Source of the DNA: Zychaea mexicana
Taxonomy: Eukaryota > Mucoromycota > Mucoromycetes > Mucorales > Lichtheimiaceae
DNA: 64,000 bases
Direction of reading: 5' to 3'
Assembly (NCBI RefSeq): GCF_025766255.1
Contig: NW_026516697.1
Span: forward strand, 1-64,000
Made by a program: the position numbers and the translations under genes. This document shows positions 23,381-35,245 of the stretch, piece by piece; position 1 is the first letter of the stretch; every line of letters starts with the position of its first letter. Below the pieces are notes generated by a model. The model ran no database searches. It was not told where the DNA came from and saw nothing but the letters and a program-made list of their open reading frames with translations.

Positions 23381-23758
23381 CTATTTTTTTTGTAGATTTT
23401 TATTTTTTTTCTTTGGAACATGAAGTTTACTATGTATAGTACAAAGGTAATCAGGTTTAGGTTTATCTCCATTAAGATTAGTATTAATTTTTCTGTGACA
23501 CATATGGCCATTTTTCTTACCTCTTTTATGTATGTAAGTGCATATATTTTCGCTTGTATTAACATACCAAAAATAATTATCTTTAACTTTATTAATTTCT
23601 TCATTAATTTTTTTATTCATAATCATCTTCTTACTTTCAATATCTTTAACTAACATTTCATCTTCAAAATAATTATGCATAACCTGCTCCATTAAATCTT
23701 TAATAGAACAAATCATACTATTCTTATTAATAAGAAGTTCAGTATTTAATATAACCAT
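23381..23758 (-). pseudogene. Cys/His protein of element E, copy C (frameshifted)
   Basis: This copy has the same N-terminus and Cys/His core as copy B. A T run near 23400 is one base shorter, so the frame breaks after VPKKKNKNLQKK and the basic tail is lost. The protein would be about 125 residues. Confidence 0.65.
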
Positions 23759-23938
23759 TTGAATTTTTTATGCCAAATAATATGGGAGGTATTTATTTTT
23801 ATATTAAAAAAAATTCAGTTTTTTTTTTAAATAAAATTTAACAGTATGCACAATTTCAAACTCCGAGAATAAAAAAAATTGTCAGTTAAGAAAAAATTTA
23901 AAGAAAATTTATTAACATCGTGTTAATGTTCATTCCTC

Positions 23939-26900
23939 ATTCAATCACAAATTGCCACTAACTGCTACTACTAACTACTGCTGCGTTCAGATCTACGAAT
24001 GAATGTATACATTCTTGACTGCCCTGCTGGGTATGTCTGTCGTTTGAATACTACCCCTTCTTTCAGCATCTCAACTCTGCTATCCCAAATGCGATCCAGC
24101 CTTTTACCAATACTTGGACTGGCGCTTAAATGCAAGGTAATGAAAATCAGCTATTCACTGGTGTATTAGTTATAATATTTACTGACTCGGTTTTTGTCTT
24201 GTTACAGGCAATCGTGCGTGAAAGTCTCTACCAAGTCTCAAAATGTCAAGCCGAATCTGCAAAATGTCAGATCAACATCAAATCGAAGTTATCCATCACT
24301 GGCACCATCATCTTACCTCCTGCCGCAACCACAACCGAAAAAAAACGTAAAACCATGACCACCTCATCATAATTTCTCAAGTCACCTTCTACCGCAATCA
24401 CGACCGCCTCATATATCCTTAGTCATTTCAAATTTTCCTTGTATGTAATTGTTAGTACGTAAGTAAATGTCAATATGTTTATACAGAAGTTTCTCCAAGA
24501 TGTCGTGGCGTTTTGGAAATTATTATTTCCAGACTATTCTTTGAGGTAGGTGGTAATAACAGCGAAGCTGAAGCGCTAATTGTTACGGCAAATCTGTGTA
24601 CACGCAACTGGCATTTTTTGGCGTAGGTAATATTAACACATGCCAATATATTGTTTCTAAGAAAAATCTACACGAAATACTATTCACTATTTTAACTGTG
24701 TTTTGTTTATGGCTTGCTTTATTATGTGAGCTTTGGACACAAGGATGTTATACATCAGTATATGGATTAGTTGTATATGCTAGAGGAGAGAGTATAGATA
24801 TACTCGTTCCTAGTTCATAAATGTATAAAGAGACCATATTCTGTCATATTCAAATTATGAAATGCCGATCTGTTTCTGTTGCTTGTTGCGTGGTTGCCCC
24901 AGTGTCTACAAAGATTGTGGTGTGGGAAGGTACATATCCATACGCGACCATGATTTCGTGATTATCATATAATTCCGATACTTATATCGCAATACCGGTT
25001 GCTGCTAGTAATACGTTGGGGACTGACGTCAGTATCAGCAGCGATCCATTCGTACCTCACAAAATCGTAGAGGCAGTGTTGGTATATCCACTCTATTATT
25101 GCTTCTGCTTAAGCTCTGGTACCATGTCTGCTGGTGAGGGAAAAAAGAAAAAGCCGAAAAGAAGTCTGCTTGTATATTCTGAACTATCACTTAATTTTGG
25201 AGAGACTCTGCAGTATGATATAGGCATTTTCTTTGTATCAGCTTCCGGGGCATCTCTAATTGTTAAATGGAAATATACTGCAATACCAGAGGATGCGCTT
25301 CTTATGCAGGATATCAGGTGAAATACCTGTTTGCGACGACCGGCGTAATATGTATTTGTATGTGTAGAAGATAGAGGGATATGAGAATTTCTAGCTAACA
25401 TGGTCATTGAATATGGTGATGGAACATGCACCTGTCGTATAGGCAAAGCAGGAGCAATTGACTCTGTTGTAAAATTTTGCTGAGGTATCAGTATTCTGTT
25501 GCTGTTGCTAGGGCGTGCCAGATACGCTTTCGGCAGCTTGAGCTATAGTTCTTGATGGTGCAAAAGATACCTGGTCGGTATCGTCGGGCAAATGTTCTTG
25601 CGATTGTAATGGGTGGGTAGTGAAAGCGGATTTAATGGTAGAGCAGTGATCTGGTTGTCACGTTGATTATGAACAACTAATTGCAATCGTGCTCAAGCAG
25701 CTTTGATTAAATCGTCCATATCATATATGACAGTATTGTGCGAGCAAGCACAATGGTAGGAGCGTAGCGGGTGGCGGTACTGGTAAAAAGGCAATTCATC
25801 TGAGGCTGTGCTGACTTACCATCATTTGTCATTGTTGCATGTATCAACTTGGATGAACGAATTGACGTGCTCAACATGAAATTGTGCTCTTGGTGTGAGC
25901 CGGTGTAACTTCAAATTGTGTACATGCGACGAAGACGATCGATCACTTTGTTGTTGTTATAGCTAATGGCGACGTCGACATCCTATGATGATGGTTCTAT
26001 GGTGTTCGCGATGATATGTATATGTTGATGTATCGGGATAACGGCTCCGATGCAATGGTAACACATCTGTATATCGTTGTTACATCATGTATCATACTGA
26101 ATGTTGCCAGCTTTTCAGTGCGGTTGAGCATTCAGACCTGTATGAAATGGAGTCATAAGTCATCATATACCGATTATCATTAAGAGATTGTTATGTCTCA
26201 ACCTATATTCGATCATCATATTCCACGCTAATCGACTTGCAATGAATAACTTTTTGCTAATCACACCACTTTTTTCAGTGTATCCGTACTCCCACAGTGT
26301 CAGTAGGCAGCTAATCCGTCTTCGTAAATTCCATGCAGGTAATCGATAAGAATGTCGGGTAGATCAAAAAGATGGCCTCGAGCAGAGCATCATTGCGGGC
26401 CAGATGCTATCAGGATGTCATAAACAATATGTAAAAGATTTTTTGGAGAAGGGGCAGTTCGGCTGATGCGAGATAACAGCCATGGCTTCTTGGTTCTAGA
26501 GACTGCAACAAATTTGTTTTTAAGTTAGGCATCAAATTGAGCTACATGCTAATCATATATCTTTTTCGAAATGAATTACCCTACATAATCTTATCTGATA
26601 GAAATGAGTACTGCATTTGTCAATGTGCGTTAGAATCCTACTAGCAGGCAATGCTTCATTGGTATTGTGACGCTTTTCATTGCACACGGACTCTTATGAC
26701 GCTTGAGGGTGTCGCTTTTTTAACTTGGCTCGAGAAAGTATTTATGACGGCGTTAAGCAGCCTATAGAAAACATTGCCGTTTCCAAAATGAAGAAGTATT
26801 ACCCTATGCTTGAACTGATCGTTTTTTCCTGCTATTGATATGTGTTACGCTTCGGTTACCATTACACCATAGATTACCAACCCATAGTGACGATGGCAAG

Positions 26901-27637
26901 GTACATAAAGACTCTTTAAAGCGAACCATCGTATCTACTCATGCATCCGCATCATAGAATGATACTCGTGGATTATATGTCGCTCACGGTACAGTAAAAG
27001 ACGATCATTAGATGCCTCTGAATTAGCAAATTCAATGTGTATTTTATGTAATATCATAATAGCCATCTTACACAGTAGGCGACCTGGCTTTTTACTAAAT
27101 ACAGTACAGTATGTCGGTCGCCGCTTCCTCTACTTGCGCGCGCATCTGTAAACACGTTAAAAGTACAATCTGTCTGTGCCAGCATAATATTTTTAATTAT
27201 GTGAGAGTCCGAGAATGCAAGAGCCAGCTTTACAGATTTTTATATACATGTTGAATACATACGTCGCCAAAATATTCCAAGAGTGAAGTACGTGGCTCTA
27301 CGGCTTCGCAATATTATACACAACTATGTTCGTTTTATGACTGCCCAGTAGCACACAGCACCAGGCAATTGAAATTTAGTACGAAAAGCAAACCAGTGTC
27401 ATGATATTCACTCTACTGTAACTTTCTTGTAACCTTTGAGGACAGCATGAAGCGCACTACTGAGACAGTTTTATGTTACTGAGTATCAGTTGCTCGTGGA
27501 AACCCTTGCTTTTTTTGTGTATGGAGGATATTACCCTCAGATTTTCTTTGCTGATACCCGTTAAACAGAAGAGAGGTAACAGCGGCCTCGAAAGTGTAAT
27601 AAGCAGAAGAAAAGAAAATCTACAAGAAATTATAAAA
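23939..27637. other. 3.7-kb region without a recognisable gene
   Basis: Only short open frames occur (for example 24130-24372, 24596-24820, 25016-25321 on plus and 25096-25446 on minus). None shows a motif, and none could be linked to another by convincing splicing. A possible short intron lies near 24138-24207. A palindromic TGACGTCA is at 25023. Most likely this is old mobile-element debris or intergenic DNA. Confidence 0.4.
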
Positions 27638-30600
27638 CATATCGAAAGATTGCCTTGACTGCTATGGCAGCAGTCTTAGCAGGAAGAAAGGGTGTGTTGT
27701 CGAAAATAAAAGCCCAGTGGGCTCACCAGATGGCCAAAAGAGTATAAGCGATAATGAGGAGAAGTTGCGTGTGAGTGAAAGAGGAGTACGGGGGATCCCC
27801 AGGGGAGATGAAATGAAGAAAAGCAGAGGGGCGCGGGCCATGGTGGCAGATGCGATTCCAGACTCGTTGCCATATATCAAATTTGCGTGGACATAGAACA
27901 AGAAAGTGAGCCAGTGTTTCGTTAGGACAACCACGAAGCCGACATTCCGGAGAGGGAAGGAAGGTGGCGTTCATACGGAACAGTCGTTCTGCATTAGGTA
28001 TGGCTGTATGATAGATGCGAAAGAGGACATTTCTAGCAGCATGGTCCATCGGGTGGCCCAAAAGATACGCCAGTGTTTGATGAAACTGGGGATGCGGGTG
28101 TTCCTGGAGTGAGTTTTCGTCGGTACGCCTTGGTTTGCCACGAGGTGAACGCTGGGTCATTTTTGATGGCGTTGGTTAGGGGTTGAAAGTTGATAAAGCC
28201 AGGTTGATCTAAACGCCCATCTTGTACATTAGTGCTGTGAATGCAAAGTCGTGCTAAGAAGGACGAATTATATAGCGGAAATTGATCACGTCGTGATTAA
28301 GTTGATTGAGAAGCGTCGGGTGTCTGACGTCGTCGTCAAGCGGGCGCTGGCGCAGGCGAATATACCCAAGGGACTGATCAAAGATGAAGAAATCCTTCAC
28401 CTGATATTTGGAAAAACCTGGTCGTCTAGGTGGTGGGTTGTCGGATGATGGCTGAACGATGGCTGAATGATGACAGAGAGTGGTCATTCTAATGCTGTTG
28501 CGGGTGTTAAGTTGTCGAGTGTATCCCGGGACAAACCAGCCGCATCAATGGCACGAAGGACCAAGGCAACTGGCGATGCTGATTCATACGCTCGTTGTTT
28601 ACGACTAGCTGGAGAGAACAAGACCAGCCGGTGGTCTGCGAAATACCTTTTGATGGCAAGTAGTCGATGAATCAGACATAGAATATGTTGTGGGAACATA
28701 CCGCTTTCATCCAGCATCGGTTGAATCCACCTTAGCTGGAGTAGGGTCCAATAAGCCAATCCCACCATGGTGTCGTGGTGCACATAGTTTCTGATAGGAC
28801 ACGCGTGGGAACATTCAATGCATCAGGAAGCTGCTGATGGTGCTTCTCAGTTCCTGGTGGAAGCCTGACAGTGGTGCGCCAATGATACGCAGAACATGCC
28901 ATAGTTTTGACAGAATCAAGGTGTTTAGCACGGTGGCACGGCCGCGGATAGACAAGTTGCGGCTCAAGTGAATGTTGCATTGGTTCTTGACCGCTTCCAG
29001 CAACCGGTTCATGAATGTATTCAGTTGGGTTGTTGAGAAGGTCAGTGGATAGCCCAAATATGTGACGGGGTCGGCCTGCGTACGATCGTGACAAGGCAGA
29101 ATTCCATGTTGGTGTAGCAAAGCATTCGATCGAGGTTGTGGTGCCCCTCCTAGAGAGATTGCTTGGGTCTTTTCTTAATTGAACTTGGCATTTGAAGCGC
29201 GTTGATAGACATCTATGTGGTACAAAACCCGGCGCAAATCCTCGGGAGATTGCAGGAAAACAAGAATCTCATCCGCGTAGACGAGTGTTTTAATTGGCTC
29301 GGGGGTGGGCATGGTGGCTGGTGCAATGTCATTGTTCGGTGGTGTGAAGATATATCCTTGATATGATACGTCTCTTTGTAACGAGCGTAGCAAAGGCTCC
29401 AGAGCCAGGTTGAAGAGGATCGGCGACAGTGGATCTCCTTGTCGTAATCCGCGTTATTGTGCAAATGGTGTGCTAAGATGACCGTTAATGTTGATACGTA
29501 TACGCGTGTTGAAAACAGTGAGTTGATGCTATTAATAATTTGATCGGGAAAACCAAAGTGTTGCAAAGTTTGAACTAAGTACTGTGGATGGATCCTATCA
29601 TACGCTTTTTCCTGGTCGAATAGGAGGCCAATGGCTGACGACGTATTGCTTGAGGCGTGTTCCATGACAAGGCGTGCTACTAGGCCATTTTCGGCAATAA
29701 AGCGACCCGGCATGGATCCCGTTTGCTGTGGGTTAATTAGGGGTGCAGCGGCCAGCACGACGCGCTTATTTAGCAGCCGTGTGTATATCTTGGCATCACA
29801 ATTGATGAGACTGATCGGCCGCCAATTCTTGAGTGTAGTAAGATCGCCCTTTTTTGGGAGGAGACGGATACAGGTTTCGGTCCAAGAATCAGGAAGAAGA
29901 CCATTTTTCAATGCATCTTCATATACTTGACATGTAAGTGTTTTGGCTCCGGGTGTTTGAATACGAGCCTCCATATGCCGTATGGTAAACCGTCGGTTCC
30001 AGGGCTACTTTGGCGTGGGGGCTCGTTTAGCTCCGCCTTGGAGATCTTCAATGCTGAAGGGATCGACTAGGCTTTCTTCGCTGTTGGTGTTGAGGTGTGC
30101 TGAGGATGGTATGTTGTGCTGCAGTTGTTGGATAGCCGAGTCGTCAACGTCGTCGGGGGTATACAATTGTTCATAGAAAGCTGTTGCGGCTGATTGCATC
30201 GATTCCACTGTGTTACATATGTCGCCAGTGTGAGAATGTTGCAGAGTGACAATGTTGGCCTGTGACGTGCGTTGTTGTATGGTTCGCTTGAGATAACCAG
30301 CAGATTTCTCGCCTTGCTCCCGCCAGTGCTCTCCTGCACGTAAAGCGAGGGTATCGCAAACTTCATATTGTGCTGCTGATATTTGTTGTTCAATTATCTT
30401 TAAGAACCATATGCGTGTAGCGATGGGTGGATTTGACCGTAGTAAAAACCGGTTGCGTTTCTTTTTGAGGTAAGCTGTTGTTTTATTGATGCGTTGCCGG
30501 CAATACTGTTGCATCTGCTGCTTTAGTAGACGCTTCAGTTCCTCCCATTGCCGCTGCGGTGTTGAAATGCTGTCGCTGCGTACGAAGAAAGCTGTGAGTT

Positions 30601-31390
30601 GTGTTGCAAGTTGATGTCGGAAGTCCTTGGAAGCTAAAATCAGAGGATTGCCCCACCAGTAGCCTTTGCCAGTGGGAGAGGGACCCAGATTAAAGGTTGC
30701 AGACAATAATGCATGATCGGACCATGAACTGGCAACATATGATACTTCCCTGGTCTTTACCGTATTTTGGAATACTGGTGAAGCGGCATAGATGTAATCA
30801 ATGGTGGAAATCGTACTATCACCTCGACGAAACGTCGGCTGCGGTGTTTCTTGCTGATCTGGGTTGATGCAGTTGATGAAGTGTTGTTGTAGCATAGTGA
30901 ACCAGGCGGACGGTGGGTTGAGATGGTACCCTGAGCGTCGGTGGCTATAGTTAAAATCCCCAGAGAGAATCAATCGTTCGCGATAGGGATGTTGTTGATT
31001 TAAGATGGTTGAGTTGTAGAGGGATGTGAAAATTGCCGTCGTTGGGTTGGCGACGTTGCTGGTGCATAGATGGTAAGTATATAAAAAGGCTGAAAAAGTC
31101 GGTGGAGGTGTTCGAAGATGTCGAGGGTTTTCGAATACTGAGATTTGTGTGAGACTGAGGTCGGCGCTAAGTGATACGATGCCGCAATGATGTGTCCAGA
31201 ATGATTGCGTTGCATTGAAATAACAGTTGAATTTGTCCTTCTGTGAGGGTGTTGATATATGTGTTTCTTGCATAGTGATGATATGTGGTTGATGTTGTTT
31301 GATATGTCGAATGAGTTGTGTTTTGTTGGGTGTAAGTAGTCCATTGCAATTAATGGACGCGAGTGAGATATCGTTGTTTTTTACTATCAT
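27638..31390 (-). pseudogene. LINE ORF2: endonuclease and reverse transcriptase, frameshifted
   Basis: The endonuclease part (31390 to about 30500) opens with SLASINCNGLLTPNKTQLI, then MQETHIS (catalytic Glu), LILSGDFNYSH and SDHALLSATF near its end. The reverse transcriptase follows as SPGTDGLPYGIW (about 29990), LLPKKGDLTTLKNWRPISLI, a GLLFDQEKAYDRI block with the first catalytic Asp, and VYADEILVFL (about 29290). The last is the YxDD box with Asp changed to Glu. The C-terminal zinc motif CRLRGCPNETLAHFLVLC lies near 27900. Frames shift near 30003, 29950, 29450, 29190, 28800 and 28480, and TGA occurs near 27723. It is not functional. Confidence 0.88.
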
Positions 31391-31600
31391 AAAAATTATT
31401 GAGAGTGGAGTGAGGGTTGATCCTCACTGGGATTGCATTCGAGCTGCGATTCTGTAGGTACGCGTGCGCTTGGGTCGGAAGGGGAGGCTGATGTCGCGTT
31501 AGCGTGAGAGCCGGACATACAGGACTTGTTTAAGGTCAGCGGGGAAGTGTGCATCTGGTAGGATCTCCTTGGCAGTGTCCGAGAGTTCCATGCTATCTAT

Positions 31601-32648
31601 TCAGTCCTTGGGGGAGGGGTTGACTTCCGAAACGAAACCTTGTTCTTCAGCTGGGATCATCGGCCTATCGGTCTGATAGTCCGCAAATTCTATGACGATG
31701 TCGTCAAGTGCTTGTTCAAGGTACCCTCGTCGCATGAAAGCGGGGGAGCAATCGACCACCTCTTCTTGGGTGGTGGTTTCCACGTCTGTTGCTAGCTTGT
31801 CGTCATTGGTATCCAAGTTTTCCAAAGGAGCAAACCGGTTGGTCGGTTCCACGGGCTTGTCTTTTATGGTCGCGTGTTTAGACTTCAGGAGCTCCTTTGA
31901 GGGGGCTTGATCACGCGTGTGACCAGTCTTGCGGCGGCTTGTTTTGTTGCCGCCAGGGTTCCAGTCTTCGCTGTTTCGCACAGTGGGACAGCTTGCAGCA
32001 TAGTGGTTCTGAGCACCACACTTTAAAGCATCCTTTCTGGTTACGTCGGGCGCGTGGGCAGTCGGCAACGGCATGCCCTGGCTTATGGCAGCGCGAGCAG
32101 TGGAGCGGCTTCTGATCAAAATTGGCATAGATCAACTCTTCCTGGTCGCCGCACCAGGGAATATGATGATCAAGAGCGTGGAGTTGTTGATTATGTCGTG
32201 GCTGTATATCCAGGACGGCGAAACCTTGGCCCATGTAAGCTTTCGTTCTTGGATTGCGATTGATACCGACATCGAGGATGTCACCGTAAGGACGAAACGT
32301 TTCTCGCAAACCGCGTTCCAGATCTTCCGGGCTGAGTAGCGGAAGATGGATGAGGCGAAGCTTTTCAATCGTGGCATTCTTCGCCAAGGCGGGAGTGGCA
32401 CAGATCGTTATGGTTGGTGTAAACTCGATGCCCTGCTCGATGGCACTGGACCTTTGTTCTTCAGTTCTGAGGTTGATTTCAGCGACTACACGTTGTCTTT
32501 CGCGGTACGTAAGGACACCATTGTTAAGAGGATATTTCTTTATCAGTATTTTGACGACGTCGTCAACAGAGCCTGGCACAGGGCTGATGTCAAGCATGAC
32601 ACTGCCTGGAGAACGGCCTACACGCCAAACATGAGAGAAGTAGCGCAC
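31601..32648 (-). pseudogene. LINE ORF1: RRM-like and zinc-knuckle nucleic-acid-binding protein, frameshifted
   Basis: The frame opens at 32648, runs through an RRM-like stretch (YGDILDVGINRNPRTKAYMG, then QGFAVLDI) and reaches the knuckle CSRCHKPGHAVADC near 32090. A frameshift near 32010 falls at the second knuckle, so CFK continues as CGAQNHYAASC in the other frame. The C-terminal half is acidic and ends VSEVNPSPKD at 31601. This domain order is usual for ORF1 proteins of plant and fungal L1 elements. Confidence 0.8.
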
Positions 32649-32700
32649 TTTTTTTCATCACTAGTGCTTAGTTGACGCTGAGCGTGAACAAGCAACACTC

Positions 32701-32979
32701 GTTCTGGTCGGGCTACGCGACTATGTCACCACGGTTGGTGGAGAGGTGTAGATGGTGGTTGGTGCCTATAACACGCACGGGCGGTTCGCGAGAAAATCGG
32801 GAAGAGCCATGAACCCTTGCCTTATACATCACGTGGAAGGTATCAGTTGCAAAATTCCAAGTTCCAAAGGGAAGCGTACACACAAATCGCGCTCCGCCTT
32901 CCGCAGCGTAGAAAAGAAATTTTACACACACTCCTCCTTCGTCGTTTTTTTCACTCTTTTAATTTAGGGAGATCTCTCA
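32701..32979. other. Probable LINE 5' untranslated region or flank
   Basis: There is no coding sequence on either strand that I can support. It lies between ORF1 and the tandem repeats. Confidence 0.4.
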
Positions 32980-33155
32980 TACTCTGAGCATGGCATTTGA
33001 CCTGTCCTTGTACGGTGTTTCCCAGACCTGGAATTCACACTGTACTCTGAGCATGGCTGACCTGACATTGTATGGGTTTTTTTTCTCGGATAGACTTGGA
33101 ATGCACATCGTACTCTGAGCATGGCTTGACCTGACATTGTATGATGTCTCTTCTT
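32980..33155. repeat. Three tandem repeats of about 65 bp
   Basis: Copies start at 32980, 33043 and 33111, each with TACTCTGAGCATGGC followed by TGACCTG(A/T)C(A/C)TTGTA. Spacings are 63 and 68 bp. Being just upstream of the LINE in its own orientation, they could be 5' UTR monomers of the kind some LINEs use as promoters. An unrelated minisatellite is equally possible. Confidence 0.75.
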
Positions 33156-33406
33156 CGTCTGCGAGTTATTTTACGATAAATGGGTTTCGCCAATTTGTAT
33201 TTAGTAAGCCACATACACTTATGGACTGTTTCTAATGCCACGTTCTTTGTGTAGATATTTCGGTTGATCTATCAGTGAGCCTATCAGAGGAGTAGCCTAA
33301 GGTAGATTTTGAATATATTTAGGATTCTGTTTCATTACGCTTGCAATTTCTCATAAGACGTTTTTACAGATGGACGGAGCAGTCTCGGCAATATCCGCAA
33401 TGCTTA
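33156..33406. other. Short spacer, nothing recognised
   Basis: No gene or repeat seen between the tandem repeats and the Harbinger element. Confidence 0.4.
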
Positions 33407-33607
33407 GAGCAAGTCCAGCGGACTAGCTAAATTTTCCTCTATTTTCACCACTCGCTAATCCAATTATTCTTTTTGGCGAGTCAATTTTTACAGCGGACTA
33501 GCTATTATTGCCGACTAGCAATAGCGGACTTAAATTGTGTGATTGTCTTTTTGCGTTCCTGCGTATTTGTTTGTTTCCTGCTTTCTCTCTCCCATCTTAT
33601 ATTAAAT

Positions 33608-35121
33608 ATGCCTAACTTGAAACGCCTCATGAAGCTTATTGTTGACGAAGAAGAAGAAGAGCAGCGTCGCATCGCTGTGTTCAAACGTCGTATGGAAGAG
33701 ATCGACCATATGATCCAACAGGAGTATGCGACAAAGAAGAAGCATCATGGATCTGTCCCTGGCCGTCAAACGACTCACCGAGATCGCATCGCAATGGATG
33801 CACGTCTGTTCAAAGACTATTTTGCCGAAGATCCGGTGTATCCGGCGCATATGTTCAGAAACCGGTATCGAATGGATCGAGACCTGCTGTTGCGCGTGAT
33901 GGAGGGTGTGAAGCAGCAGGACGATTATTTCGTCCAGAAACGCGACGCCGCTCACAAACTCGGCCTCTCGTCGTATCAAAAAATTACTTCAGCGATGAGA
34001 CAACTCACGTATGGTGTCCCAGCAGATGCAACCGACGAGTATGTGCGCACGGGCAAGTCGACGGCGCTCGAATGCCTCAAACGGTTCTGCGCTGCAGTTA
34101 TTGCTGCTTTTGGCGACGAGTACTTGCGCACGCCAAACGAGGATGATATCCGCAAGATCTTGGCCTTCAATGAGAAGCGTGGCTTTCCAGGCATGCTCGG
34201 CTCAGTGGACTGTATGCATTGGAGATGGAAAAACTGCCCCACCGCATGGCACGGGCAGTATTCTGGCAAGGAAAAGGCACCCACTGTGGTATTGGAAGCT
34301 GCTGCCACTCATGACTTGTGGATCTGGCATGTCTTTTTTGGGTGCCCCGGCACATTGAATGACATCAATGTGCTCGAGCGATCGCACCTCTTTACCGATC
34401 TTGCTGCTGGACGCGCGCCACCAGTGAATGTTTCCATCAACGGCCACGAGTACAACATGGGGTACTATCTGGCCGATGGAATCTACCCTCGCTGGGCGAC
34501 GCTGGTCAAGCCCCTTTCGAACCCGCATGGAAAAAAACAACAGGTATGGAAAAAATTCCTTATTCTTTTACTCATGATAAATGATAGTTCTATAGAAGGA
34601 CAATGGCTAGTTGAAGGCTGCTTTCTGTGGAGCATATCTACGATCATTTGTGTTTATTTAAAATGAAGACATTAGCATCAATATGGAAAGAAAATGAGTG
34701 AACAATATTGTGGAGATCATGCTTTTTTCTCTTATTAATTTGAATATTCGCGATGTAGCTTTTTCAAACAATGCAAGAGGCCGCACGAAAGGACATTGAA
34801 CGAGCTTTTGGTGTCCTACAAGCTCGGTACAAGATTGTCAAGGAACCGGCTCGATTGTGGAAGCTGGAAGAACTCACCATGATCATGAAGACATGTGTGA
34901 TTCTTCATAACATGACAGTCGAAAACGATCCGGATGTCTCGCGGACATTGCTTGAATGGAGATACTCGCAAGAAGTCTTCGATCAAGCGAGAGAACATCC
35001 ATCCATCTTGCAAGATTTCATCCGACGTCACAAAGAAATTAGGGATGTAAACACGCATGATCGTTTGAGACATGATCTCATGGAACATCTTTGGCAAATG
35101 GAAGGTGAACGGGATACATAA
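33608..35121 (+). CDS. PIF/Harbinger transposase (plant-transposon-protein type)
   Basis: Two exons (33608-34543 and 34759-35121) join in frame across a GT-AG intron at CAACAG|GTATGG...GATGTAG. The ATG at 33608 (MPNLKRLMKLI) follows an AT-rich leader and is preferred over an upstream hydrophobic extension. The core has the first Asp in GMLGSVDCMHWRWKNCP, then GCPGTLNDINVLERS, the second Asp in YYLADGIYPRWATLVKP and the Glu in RKDIERAFGVLQARYKIV, followed by the conserved ILHNM. Length is 432 residues. It cuts and rejoins the element, normally together with the partner protein. No lesion was seen. Confidence 0.92.
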
Positions 35122-35245
35122 ACCCTACTTCCATCCCCACCCTTTTCTCTCCTTTTCCCTCTTTCCTTTTCTTCCTTTCGTTTTTTGTTTTCTTAACCTC
35201 CATCTGAACTTCTTTTCCTTAAAAAACATCGCTTTATTCTTCTCC

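Larger units (their letters stand above)
1..23938. repeat. Tandem array E-S-E-S-E built from a chromodomain DDE element (E) and an intervening segment (S)
   Basis: Base 1 onward matches 9272 onward, 2014-5064 matches 17299-20350, and 5915-7553 matches 20351-22000, with only scattered substitutions and small indels. The repeating unit is about 5.2 kb once later insertions are removed. E copies lie at 1-953 (left part outside the window), 6993-10223 and 21437-23938. S copies lie at 954-6992 and 10224-21436. The third E ends in unique DNA just after an ATTCCTC that all E copies share, so the array boundary coincides with an E end. This fits unequal recombination between E copies flanking S. An assembly duplication is unlikely because each copy has private insertions, but it is not excluded. 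Confidence 0.85.
21437..23938 (+). mobile_element. Element E copy C (whole element, about 2.5 kb)
   Basis: This is the least disturbed copy. A 150-bp AT-rich leader is followed by the transposase (21589-23142), the convergent Cys/His gene (23381-23758) and an AT-rich tail with the palindrome TTAACATCGTGTTAA near 23911. To the right the sequence is unique, which fixes this end at about 23938. The left end is tentative. A 24-bp segment containing the inverted repeat ATAACTAT-ATAGTTAT, present between the two genes in copies A and B, is missing here. Confidence 0.6.
27638..32700 (-). mobile_element. L1-like non-LTR retrotransposon (LINE), decayed
   Basis: Reading on the minus strand, ORF1 (nucleic-acid-binding) is followed by ORF2 with an APE-type endonuclease, a reverse transcriptase and a C-terminal zinc motif. 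That is the order of L1-clade elements. ORF1 has a frameshift and ORF2 several. No clear poly(A) tail or target duplication was found, so the limits are those of the coding parts. Confidence 0.85.

Noticed and set aside
25023..25030. TGACGTCA as a CREB/ATF-type site
   Set aside because: A single palindrome in a region with no supported gene.
24596..25321. Open frames in the 24-25 kb region as genes
   Set aside because: Composition and length are as expected by chance. No domain or splice linkage found.
32980..33155. CRISPR-like spaced repeats
   Set aside because: Only three diverged repeats, context is a eukaryotic genome, and spacers are themselves similar between units.
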